Assembly: GCA_003993805.1 (NCBI GenBank)
Contig: RSEF01000001.1
Span: 62,418,518 to 62,482,517 of the forward strand
Reading direction: 5' to 3'
DNA from: Himantopus leucocephalus
Taxonomy: Eukaryota; Chordata; Aves; Charadriiformes; Recurvirostridae
DNA: 64,000 nt
Shown here one piece after another: positions 52,683 through 62,300 of this stretch; the first letter of the stretch is position 1; every line of letters starts with the position of its first letter. The translations under genes and the position numbers were made by a program. A model generated the notes under the pieces. That model was given only the letters and a program-made list of their open reading frames with translations. It did not search any database and was not told where the DNA came from.

Positions 52683-52726
<44 letters not shown>

Positions 52727-52750
52727 ACCCCCCCCCCCCCCCCCCCCCCN
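52683..52750. repeat. Poly-C run (44 C, A, 22 C) ending at an N
   Basis: A near-pure C homopolymer followed by a single N, inside the MAFF 3'UTR where it reads as G on the sense strand. Length is probably unreliable. Confidence 0.9.
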
Positions 52751-53415
52751 CTTTCCCACCCCGCTCACCCTTACCAGGCACCAACCTGCAGCCACTTTCT
52801 CTCCCCTCTGACCTGCTACCTCCCTTCGCCATCTCCATCCCCACAGGTTCCAGCCATGCTGCCGCCTCCCTCCCTGCTCCAGCCATGGTCCAAGTTGCAG
52901 GGCCAATGCCAACCCCCGCCCCCCCTCCATCATAGCCCTTTCTGCCCCTCGCTGCAAAACCTCTCTCCCCGTTTCCCTCCCTGGCACGTGCTCCTGGGAG
53001 CGCCTGGCCCACACCCAGCCCTCCCGTACCCTCCTCAATAAAGAGAGGTACCCGGTGTTTTCCTGCCAGCTTGGAGCCATGGGATGCTTCCTCTCACTGC
53101 TGCCTGCGCGGGCTTGCCCTCTCCTGCCTGTACCCCCCAGGGTGAGGGGTGCCCGGCCAAGGGGGTCTGCAGCAGGGGACGGGGCTGCGTTGGAGGGGAG
53201 GGGGCTGTGGGGGCCACCAGTGCGGTCCTGTCCTCCACCCCAGCACCCACACCACAGCAGCTCTCCCTGCACAGGGGAGATGGCGGTCAAGGGATGGGAG
53301 AAGGAGGATTTCAGGCACAGGTCCTGGTGGGAAGGAGGTCAGGGAGGGTACAGGAGGGGATTCATAGAGGGGGGGCCCCGGGGGGCCATGCCCGGCCGGG
53401 GGACGGAGGCCGACA

Positions 53416-53829
53416 CTAGGAATAGGCGGCCTGGTTGGCACCGGACTTGACGATGGTGATGACGCTGGCGGTGGCCACCTTGGCGGGGGTCCCATGGGCA
53501 GCCATGGTGCGGGCGAAGCCCTGCAGGGCCTCGTACTTGCCACGGAGGGTGTCGAGCTCCAGGCGCATGGCAGCGTTCTCCCGGGCCAGCTTGTCCACCT
53601 CCCACTCCAGCTCCATCTTCTGCTTCTGCAGCTCTTCCTTCTGGCAGACACGCTTCACGCGGCAGCTGGCGGCATAACCCCGGTTCTTCAGTGTCCGCCG
53701 GCGCTGCTTCAGCCTCGCCACCTCCTCCTTGGAGAGGCCCCGCAGGTGATGGTTGAGCTCCCGCACTGACAGCCCCATCAGCTCCTCATCTGACAGCAGC
53801 GGCGTGTTCTCCCCCAGCTCCCGCTTCAC
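53416..53829 (-). CDS. MAFF: MAFF coding exon 2 (residues 13-149)
   Basis: 414 nt with the whole DNA-binding and dimerisation region; stop TAG at 53418-53416 after AAYS. Confidence 0.96.
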   Translation of the reverse strand: MKRELGENTPLLSDEELMGLSVRELNHHLRGLSKEEVARLKQRRRTLKNRGYAASCRVKRVCQKEELQKQKMELEWEVDKLARENAAMRLELDTLRGKYEALQGFARTMAAHGTPAKVATASVITIVKSGANQAAYS

Positions 53830-53957
53830 CTGACGGAGAGAGGGGGCGGTCACCCGAGACCCCCAAAACCAGACACCTCCCCCCTCTCCTCCCCAATTCC
53901 CCCAGTCCCCCTGGTGCTCACCTTCAGGGCCTTGCTGGAGAGTTGGTCCGCAGCCAT
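53416..53957 (-). CDS. MAFF: MafF small Maf bZIP transcription factor, complete CDS
   Basis: Nuclear bZIP protein that binds Maf recognition elements as a homodimer or with CNC partners (NF-E2 p45, NRF1/2, BACH). It lacks a transactivation domain. Coding exons on the minus strand are 53957-53922 (12 codons, [12 protein letters not shown]) and 53829-53416 (137 codons plus stop), giving 149 residues, the size of avian MafF and shorter than human (164). Visible: extended homology region (about 20-50, [19 protein letters not shown]), basic region (about 51-72, [14 protein letters not shown]), leucine zipper (about 79-114) and C-terminal [11 protein letters not shown]14 lies in VKRE, a sumoylation consensus known in small Mafs, created across the splice junction. 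Donor gtgagc and acceptor ccgtcag are good. MAFG and MAFK share the domain, but the context next to PLA2G6 and the start MAADQLSSK favour MAFF. Confidence 0.95.
53922..53957 (-). CDS. MAFF: MAFF coding exon 1 (residues 1-12)
   Basis: 36 coding nt. The exon probably starts at 53975 after acceptor ctcggcag. A 137-aa upstream extension of exon 2 into the intron (starting MTAPSLR) is an artefact of ignoring this exon. Confidence 0.92.
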
Positions 53958-54278
53958 CCTTGCCTCACGCTGGCCCTGCCGAGCAGCCAGGAGGAAAGCC
54001 GGTTACTGCCTGCCCGTGTCCCTCACCTTGGCACAGAGGGCACCGGTCCCGCTGGCCCCCTGCCCGGTGCCCACGTCCCCCCCACCGGCCGTGTGACTCA
54101 TTCCTACTCCTTTAGAAATTACATAGTAGTAATAATAATAATAATGATGACTGCAAAAAATAATAACAACGGGGGAAGGCTGGACCTCCCATCCCTCCTC
54201 CATCCCGCCCCGAGGTGGTCGGGATGCCGCTCTGCCCAGGGGACCCAAAACGCCCCAGCCCGGCTCCCGGGCGTCGTA

Positions 54279-54307
54279 CCCCCCCCCCCCCCCCCCCNCC
54301 CCCCCCC
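54279..54307. repeat. Poly-C run with N
   Basis: 19 C, N at 54298, then 9 C. G-run on the MAFF sense strand. Confidence 0.85.
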
Positions 54308-54682
54308 TCCCGGGGAGGAAACTCGGGCGAGATCCGTCCCAGGCTAAAAAGAAAGTAAAAGCGGCAGCCCCACGGGGCGAAACCGCGGGGAAGCCACCCA
54401 GCCGGGACCGGCGCGGAGGTGCCACCCCACCGCCCCCCTCCCACCCCCCCCCCCCCCCCCCGGCCCCGCTCGGCGGGCGAGGGGGACACGGCGGCTCCCG
54501 GGGTGACGGGTCGGGGCCGCGGCCACGATGCGTGGGGCGGGCGAGAAGTGGCCTCCCCCGTGATTCAGCAGCCCAAGGCGGGGGGGGGAAGAGTCACCGA
54601 AGCGGCGCCCGTCCCCCCGCCGGTGGCCGACCCCTGGGTTAGGGGAGAGGGCCCGGGAGCCCGCGCCGCAGCCCGGCCGCGC

Positions 54683-54715
54683 CCCCCCCCCCCCCCCCCC
54701 CNCCCCCCCCCCCCC
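54683..54715. repeat. Poly-C run with N
   Basis: About 19 C, N at 54702, then about 13 C; again G on the MAFF sense strand. Confidence 0.85.
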
Positions 54716-55103
54716 ACCTCGGGGAGCCCCTTCCCCGCGAGGAGAGCCCCCCGGAGGGGCGAGGGGGGCCGGGAGCGCCCCGCGGGGAGGCGAGGGGCTG
54801 GAGGGGGGCGGCGGGGAAGGTGGAGCCGGGGCGGCTGGAAGCTGATGCAATCCGGGCCGGGGAGCCGGAGCCCGGGGAGCGGCGGCGGCGGCGGAGTCTC
54901 CCTCCGGGCGGTGCCCGGGACTCGGGAGGGAAGCGCGGACGGCCCCGAGCAGAGACCTCCCCCCCTTCCCGATCCCGATCCCGATCCCGGCGCTCGGCGG
55001 CGGCGGCAGAGCGGCCTCCAGCCGGCGCCGGACCCCACCGCGCCCCTCTCCCGGCCACCCTCCGCCCCGGCGGGGTCTTCCCCCCGTCCCGACCGGCGCT
55101 TAC

Positions 55104-55215
55104 CGGGCGGCTGCGCTGATCCCCGCGGAGCCGCTGCCGGGTCGGGCCGTCGGGCGGCGGCGGCGCGTCCAGCCCCGCTCCCCGCGATTACTCACCCGCG
55201 GATTCTTTTCATTCA
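55104..55215 (-). other. MAFF: Probable MAFF noncoding first exon
   Basis: On the minus strand a good donor (cg|gtaagc, GT at 55103-55102) ends a GC-rich exon lying just downstream of the CRE. A second possible donor (gtgagt) lies at about 55195, so alternative 5'UTR splicing is possible. The start site is inferred. Confidence 0.45.
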
Positions 55216-55234
55216 TAAAAACACAGTCATGCGG

Positions 55235-55242
55235 TGACGTCA
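55235..55242. promoter_or_regulatory. MAFF: Palindromic cAMP response element
   Basis: Perfect TGACGTCA, immediately upstream of the presumed MAFF start. CREB/ATF factors bind this sequence; it also resembles a CRE-type MARE core. Confidence 0.7.
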
Positions 55243-55622
55243 CCTTCGCCCCGCCCCCTCGCCGCCGCCGCCGCCGCGCGGGGAGGACCCCGCCCTTAAA
55301 GTGGACGCTGAGCTTAAAGTGCCCGCGGGGCGCGCCCCCGCCTCGCACGCTGCCGTGGTATGAATGCAGCCGCTCTCCAAAATGGTTACGTTTTCCCCAG
55401 ATTTCGGGATGACGCGCGCCATAGCCGGGAGCGGAGCGCCCCCACCCAACCCAAGTGGAATGGGGCGCTGCCGCTTTAAGAAAAGCGCACCGCCCCCGCC
55501 CCTCACAAAGATGGCGCCCCCCGCCTTTCCGCCCTCCTCCGGGATGGCGGCGGGCGTGACGCAGCGGCGCCGCCCGCGCTCCCCTGCCCTAATCGCCCCG
55601 CCCCTGGGGAGCGGCGCCGCTG

Positions 55623-55656
55623 ATTGGCCCGTCCCGGGGGGCGGTGCGGCGATTGG
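55623..55656. promoter_or_regulatory. PLA2G6: Paired inverted CCAAT boxes (NF-Y type)
   Basis: ATTGG at 55623-55627 and 55652-55656, 29 bp apart, both in gATTGGc context typical of NF-Y sites, about 250-300 bp before the PLA2G6 leader. Confidence 0.55.
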
Positions 55657-56103
55657 CGGGCGGCGCGGCGGAGCGGGCCGGGGGCCTCGCGCGGGGGAGG
55701 CTGGGGGCCCGTCGTGCTTCGCGGGAGCCGCCGCCGCCGCCCCCCAAGCGCCGGGCCCGGCCCGGCCCTGGCCCTGCCAGGCCGCGGGTCCGCCCCCAGC
55801 CCCGGAACCCGCTCCGCCTCCCCCGGCGGCAGGCAGCTCCTCCCAGCGCGGCGGAGGCGGGAGGTTACCAGCGGAGGCGGCGGAGTGGGGCCCGTGGGAG
55901 GAAGGTTGGCGGTGGCCGTGAGGCGCTGAGGAGAAGCGGGTGCTCTTCCCGGAGGCGCCAGGAAAGTAAACCGCAGGTGCCGGACTTTCCTCCCGGGGCG
56001 GTGTGTCACCCCGGCGGCTCTCGGTTCTCCTTTCCCGGTGCTGGGTCGCGAAGTTCAGGGAAGGGCAGGGGCCGGGCGGAGTTGGTCACCGAATTTCCCT
56101 CAG

Positions 56104-56138
56104 GCCGCGGGGCAGAAGCTGCCTGAGGCTCCAGAAAG
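56104..56138 (+). other. PLA2G6: PLA2G6 5'UTR part of first coding exon
   Basis: Follows an acceptor-like aatttccctcag (AG 56102-56103), so a noncoding exon should lie near 55.9 kb; candidate donors are at 55918 (gtgagg) and 55976 (gtgccg). Confidence 0.5.
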
Positions 56139-56347
56139 ATGCAGTTCTTTGGCCGGCTGGTGAATACCATCAACAGCGTCACCCAGATATTCACAAACCC
56201 TTACCGGGTGAAGGAGGTGCCAGCTGCCGAGTACGCCACTCACACCTGCCTGAGGGAGGAAGGCAGGGTGGCCCTCTTTAAGAACAACCTTGCTCGCTCG
56301 TGGGATTGCCTGCTGGTGAATCCCCAGAGCCCACAGGTCGCTTTCCG
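56139..56347 (+). CDS. PLA2G6: PLA2G6 coding exon 1 (residues 1-69)
   Basis: Encodes the N-terminal domain from [10 protein letters not shown] to SPQVAF plus two bases of Arg. Donor gtaagt at 56348. Confidence 0.95.
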
Positions 56348-59300
56348 GTAAGTGATGGACCTTTAGCAATCACTACTGATGTATGAAACGAAAGACCTGA
56401 AATTTCCGATCTCGGGACAGTGGTGCTCCGTGGCTGTGGGCATGGGGTGTTTGAACAGCAGGCGGGCTCATGAGGAGTGGGAGGCCCCCGGGTGTGCTGG
56501 TGGGTGGAGGAGTTGTCATCAAAACAGCTTGCTTGAACAGGACAGGACAGAGTCCAAACACTGAAAACAAGCAACTATGAAATAGATACTCAAGTCAGAA
56601 TATCCACAGGTAGATGCCCTTCTGCTCGTACTTGTTGCTGTTTCAGCATCTGGAGCACAGGATGCTTCAGCCCAAAAGGTAATGTTCCTCGGGAAGAGGA
56701 GATGCTCTCTGCTAATGATGTAGGCTCCCTTCTTCCCTTGGAACAAGTATGACACCAGATGAGGAGTAGGAAGGTCCCCAGCACTAATGTTTGAAGAAGA
56801 GCTGTTTATCTCAGATACATGGGATGGAGATTGTTTCTTTGAGCAGGACCAACACTGTGTTTGCCTTTCCTCCAGGCTCTTCCAACTTGACAATGAAGCA
56901 GACGCCCTGGTGCGTTTTGAGCAGTACGCTGGGCAGCTGCGCCCTTTCTACGAGAGCTCGTGCCAGCCCTTGTCGCTGGAGGATCTCCAGCAGCTCAGTG
57001 ACTGCTTCCGCAACCACCCCAGCTGGTCCTCGGCACACGTTGCAGTGGAGTTCGGCCGTCGTGAGAGCTTCCGGCACAACCACATTCTGAGGCAAGGGGC
57101 AGGAAGGGTCTCCAGTGGGCCTGGTGCTGGGAACAAGCTCAGGAGGGCAGGCAGGGCCAGATTAGAGTACCCTGTCTTGATGTATCGCAGCAACGTGGGC
57201 TACTGCTTGGGGGATCTTAACACCTGTAGTTACTGCAGAGGTCGAGTTTAAAAGTGCTGACCTTGGCGTGTCTTGCCTGAATGGCAGGTGTGGTAGCAAA
57301 GAGGGTCCGATAGTCGCTTACTATAAGCTTATTGGTGAGCTTTCAACCTGATGCTGTGGACATTAAAAACCCAGAGCTCTGGTGTTTGAGCTAAAGAATT
57401 GAACTGTTGCTACAGGCACTGATTGGACTCTTACAACCCTTGTGGAGCTGCTTTTTGGACGGGATTGTGGCTGACTTTGTAAATCACGAGAAAGGAGGTA
57501 CAGTAGGACTGTCTTTCTGGAAACAGTTTTTGGCCACAAGCTCTTGCTGTCTTCCCATGAGGAAGTTCATTGAGGATGGGGGAGACTAGTAAGGAGGTGG
57601 AAGACTAGGGGACTAATGGCAGCACCTCCGCTGGATTGCTGACTGTAGCTTGTCTCCTGCTTTCCTTTGGGCAGAGGGAGCTACTCCCACATGGGGGGCA
57701 GAGGAAGGAGCAGCGTGTTCATGGCAGGGCTGCTTCGGGGCTCTTCACTGCACTCCTTCCCTGGCCAGAGGACGGGCTTTTGTGAACCTCGTGGTTCACA
57801 CCAGCTGGGCCCATCATAGGCATGGAAGGTACCTTTGTATCAGCTCCCAGGGCAGCTGCATGTCCTCGTCTTTGCAGCCCTCCCTTGGCCTCATGTTGGC
57901 TCCTCTTTTGCAGCTGCATAAACAGCAGGGACAGTGAGGATGGCTGCACCCCGCTGCACCTGGCATGCCGCAAGGGAGACATGGAGTGCCTGCTGGAGCT
58001 GCTGGAGTGCCACGCGCGGGTGGACATTACCGACAGGAACGGGGAAACTGTTTTCCACTATGCTGTGCGAGGGAACAGTCCCCAGATTATCGAGGTGGGA
58101 GCAATTTCAAAGCTGGGGGGGAGTGGGACTAGAATGGGTCCTCTCTAGTGTGAGGAAAGAGACAGGAAAATAGCTGCAGACAGGGGAGGAGAAAGTCAGT
58201 TCCCTCTGCTGCAGCATTCCGTTAAGGCTTGAGGCTGATTTCAGCCTCTTTCATCCCCCTTTACTGGTGCTTTTTCCAGTAAGCAGGCTCCAGATCCCAC
58301 CGTGCAGTGGAACAAGGATATTAAGCAAGTTTCCTCAGAAAGTGTCCTTCATTGCTCTTTGCATGAGGTCTTCATCCTGCCTTTCCCCAGGCCCTTGCCT
58401 GTCCTGTCTCCTGTGAGCAGGGTATTTGGTTCTGGGCAGAGCGCTCCTGTGGAGGAGTGTGTGTTTAGGCTGCTCTGGAGGAGTGTGCGCTGCCCACGGA
58501 CTGAAGGACAGTTTGGAGTCGCTGTGGTTTCTCCTGACCCTATATAACCTGTTGTTTGAACGGAGCAGCCTTGCATGGGGGACAGCAATCAGAGCCTCGA
58601 GGCAGAGACAGTCTGATGCCAGAGGTGTTCTCTATTGCTGAGAAGCACTGGGCAGAGTGACAGGGTTCGTGGGGGTGTGGGTGGCCTTTCACATCAGTTC
58701 CTCAGGTCTGTTAGCACCCAGCGTGAGTGTGAGACCAGCTGTCCCCTACTGCTGCACTCCCCGCATTTGCCCAATACCTGTTGTGAGACCTCTCCCTCTT
58801 CCTGCCAGACTGTGTGGGGGTTTCCAACGAGTGATGGGGGAGGGATGACTGTCGGGCTTGCCATGCTCTAGAGCAGCGCAGTTAAGACCTTTGTATTAAA
58901 AAGATTTTTCTGACGGTGGCACTTGGCTTGTAATTACAGAAATAGTTCCCGGTCTGATTTGTCTCCTGTTTGTTTCTTTTCTCTCTTGATTCCTTGCTAA
59001 ACCAGATAAAAGAAACTCTAAATTCCTGCTTCTCTTGCGCGCAACAGGGCTTGCAGGGTTTCCCCAGTATTGGCAGTGGCATGTTTTTGTGTAACAAATC
59101 AGTCAGCTGGTAATAGGTCTAAACTTTACAGGGAGAATAGGAAAATTTCTTCAAGCATATCCTCGCCTGTGTATTTTAAAGATAATCCTGTTTGTATCCA
59201 AAAGCAATGGTGAGGTCACAAGGGAGGTTGAGCCCCTGCCTGCTGACTGACCGTGGTAACTGGTGGGGCTGCAGCAGGAGAGGAAACTACTGGTTTCAGT

Positions 59301-62300
59301 TAGCACTTTCATTTGGTTGGGCTGAGCTTGGCTCGCACAGTGTTACTGTTCTGCAGCTGACAGTGAGAGTCTGCTGGGCTGCATTGTTCAAGGTTGTGTG
59401 AGTCTTTTTCGGCTGAGGGGTGTCTCAGAAGCACAGAGGGCAGTGATCAACCCTTTGGGGAGAGAAAACAAGGAGCACTTCCATAGCTACTGTGTTGGAA
59501 GCAGGGGTGGAGAGGACAGGCTGTAGTGTCGTGAGGAGCCCAGTGCTCCAGAGTCTGTCCTCGGAGCTAAGAGAGAGACAGCGCTCTTCCATGTCTCTCT
59601 GTATGTATTTATCTGTTGTCTCCTCTTCCCAGCTGCTGGGCAAGATGCCGACTGCTGGCTTGGACCACCTGAGCCACGAAGGGGTGACTGCTCTGCATCT
59701 CGCTTGTCAGCTGGGCAAAGAGGACATGGTCCGGTCTCTGCTGAAATGCCGTGCCAGCTGCGGCGTCATGGGGACGCTGGGCTACCCCATCCACACAGCA
59801 CTGAAGTTCTCCCAGAAGGGGTAAGTAACCGCTTGGGCTGCCAGAACAGGGCTCTTAAGCCAGTCTGGGGACCCATCTGCTTGCTCAGGATTGTCCAAGA
59901 CTGGACCCCTTTCAGGGCAGTGCTCAGTAGGAAGATGTCCTGTGCTGTTCTCTGCTGCATCACCGAGATGGCAAAAGAACAGGGAAGATCTGGTGTGGGA
60001 AAGAAAGAAACGCTTTCAGGGGAAAAAAAAAAGTTTTTCCTGAATTTATATATATAATTTAGTATCAGACATCAGGAGAAAGACACAGATTTTTTTTAAA
60101 AAAATGTTGGTGAAATAATTTTTCTCAGAATGAGCTGTGAGAAGATGATTTACTGATGCTTAAATAGTGTTGCTAATTGCTGTACCTCTGTCTTTGAGTG
60201 CTCTGATCCTAATAAGCTTTAATTTCAAAGAGTAGTTATTCCTGTCTCCTGTGGGCCAAAGGTACTCTTGACTCTTAATAACGCTCTCTGGCACTGAATC
60301 AAAAGAGACACGATGTTTACTCCCTGTTTTGTTTTCCCTGGAGAAATTTGATTCTCTTTGTATGTACTTTCTAATACTTAATTTTCATAGAATGTCCGAA
60401 CTCTACTAATAGGGCTCTGAAGTCAACGCTAGCTGCTGCAGCATTTTGAAAAGTGCTTTCCAACATTAGAGACACATTTACAAGCCAAAAACATCCTTAG
60501 ATCCCTTAGTTTGCAGTGGGGCTCGATCTCTTGTACATGATTTATTTGGTGGTATTTCAGAGTGGAGAGCCTATACTTACTGTTTCTTAAGTCTACTTAC
60601 CCACTTTTTCTGGGCCCTCAGTACTAGTCTAGTCACAATAGGTGTGATTTTTCACTCATAGGGAAGTATACAGATTCTTTAAGCAAGTATTTAACTATCT
60701 CATTTTTACCCCTGCATTTCCATGGAGAGAGAGGGAGAAGAGAAGAATTTCCCCTCAGGTCTTGAGACTTTCCAGAAATGCCATATTCCTGTATTGGAGG
60801 AGCACCCAGATGTTGTTCCACAACTTGGAATTGGGAAGGAATTCTCCTGCTTCCTCCGAACGCTGTGCTGCTTGTATGCTTCCTGTTGCGCCCTTCCTTT
60901 CTAAAAAGAGCAAAACAAAACTGCAGCTGAGGAACTTGCAGGTGTTGCAGAGAAGCTGCTGCTGCTGAAGGATTTCCTGAAAGGCTCTGGGCGGGAGGCA
61001 ACTGCTGATGTGAGTGGAGGTGTGAGTCAATACGGCAGCCACCCATCCCTTCATCGTATTGTCTTTGCCAGGTGTGCCCAGGCCATCCTTGAGGTGGACG
61101 GCAGCCAGGTTCGCTCCAGGGATCCGCGCTATGAAGCTACTCCGCTGCACTGGGCGAAGAAGGCAGAGGTAAACGGAGCCAATCCGTGGTGAGGGCCTGT
61201 GCTGCCACCCAGCACCTGGTTAATTCCTCCTGCTGCTGACCTCTCCCTTTCCTGAGTGCATGTGCAGAGCCCAGCCAGCAGCCTGGCGTTTGATTCTCTT
61301 TGCCCTGTGCTGATCAGTGCTCGTTGCCACGGGGGATGGAGCAGTGGAGCCTCGCAGTGACACAAACCGATGGGCTCATACCTAGTCTGTCATCCTTGGC
61401 TGTGAAACTGCCGGCTTGTCCATTTGCCCTTTTTGTTGGGGGAATTGCAGCAGTGTCACTGTTACCCCTGGGGGGAGCTCTCTTCTCTCATTACTGACAG
61501 TTTCACGGAAGGCAGCAAATTGGTGCCTTGAAAACTGCAGGGAGAGTTGTGAGGTAGGCACAGTGTGGTGGCATGTAGGTTACGGTCCATCTTCTTCCAG
61601 ATATGGGCAGATCAGTGATGTGATACGCTGTGCTGGAGCACCGGAATGGTGCTTGCTGCAAGCAGAGGACATTCCTATGGCAGGACTGTTTTCCCTCCTG
61701 CAGTGTGACATCCCTCTCAGAAATGTCCTGTGCAGTTTTGGAGCAGACATAAATCTGCTTGGCTTACAAGGAGGAGAATTTCAAAAAGCAAACTTTTTCC
61801 CTCCAGTCTGCAAGAATTCAGGCCTGGGTAGGAACTGGTTTTTCTCCATTGCTCTCAGCCAGTTGCTACACTTGCATCCAAGTCCCAGAACATCCGGAAG
61901 CTCTAGCCAGATTGTGAAACCACCAGCTAGTTCTGTGGTAAAACACAGAGAAAGCCCATCTCCAGTGCTTGGAACAATGCGGCTGGCATCTGCCAGCCAG
62001 CTGTATCCAGGCTAAGGCTTCCTCCTCGTCCCTTGCTTTGCTTGCCATGAGACCTGGATTGTTTGAGTGCCCAGGCAGTTGTCCTCATGATGACTTTCTC
62101 TCTTCTTGACCTGGCACCTGCATGCCTGGGGACAGATGACACAGCTGCTGCTTGAGTATGGCTCCGAGGTGAATTTGACCAGCCGGACAGCTGACATGGC
62201 TCTGCACATTGCAGTCAAGAGGGGACGTTTTGACTGCGCCATGGTACTGCTGACACATGGGGCCCACACCAATGCCAGGGGTCAGGATGGCAACACACCG

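Larger units (their letters stand above)
51701..53415 (-). other. MAFF: MAFF 3'UTR
   Basis: Read on the minus strand from the stop (53416) to AATAAA at 51732-51727, about 1.7 kb. It carries two UUAUUUAUU elements near its end and a long G-run (complement of 52683-52749) interrupted by an assembly N at 52750. Confidence 0.7.
53976..55103 (-). other. MAFF: MAFF intron 1 (5'UTR intron), very GC-rich
   Basis: Lies between the noncoding first exon (donor gtaagc at 55103) and the first coding exon. Contains three long C-runs on plus (54279-54307, 54447-54462, 54683-54714), two of them broken by a single N (54298, 54702), and a CCCGAT triple repeat near 54969. Confidence 0.6.
54300..56060. promoter_or_regulatory. 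CpG-rich divergent promoter region of MAFF and PLA2G6
   Basis: The most GC- and CpG-rich part of the window, between the MAFF 5'UTR (-) and the PLA2G6 leader (+). Elements inside are a palindromic CRE (55235-55242), GC boxes near 55248, CTTAAAGTG twice (55295, 55313), YY1-like aagATGGCgcc (55508) and ggATGGCGGc (about 55543), and two inverted CCAAT boxes (55623, 55652). Confidence 0.7.

Noticed and set aside
53033..53040. AATAAA on plus inside the MAFF 3'UTR
   Set aside because: Wrong strand for MAFF and 2.4 kb beyond the TMEM184B signal at 50629; no plus transcript is evident there.
51913..53290. Several 100-214-codon frames on both strands in the MAFF 3'UTR
   Set aside because: They overlap the poly-C run, resemble no protein family and lie in untranslated sequence of MAFF.
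53416..53853. MafF start at the intronic ATG giving MTAPSLR...
   Set aside because: A good donor/acceptor pair joins [12 protein letters not shown] to VKRELG, matching known MafF and giving 149 residues.
54419..55237. 272-codon open frame on plus across the MAFF intron and first exon
   Set aside because: It arises from stop-poor GC-rich sequence, passes through a poly-C/N run and has only low-complexity Pro/Arg/Gly composition.
55376..55386. CArG-like ccaaaatgg in the promoter island (SRF site)
   Set aside because: Only five A/T bases between CC and GG; the consensus needs six.
61416..62015. 199-codon open frame on plus in PLA2G6 intron 5
   Set aside because: No ankyrin or other family pattern; the conserved protein jumps directly from exon 5 to exon 6 across it.
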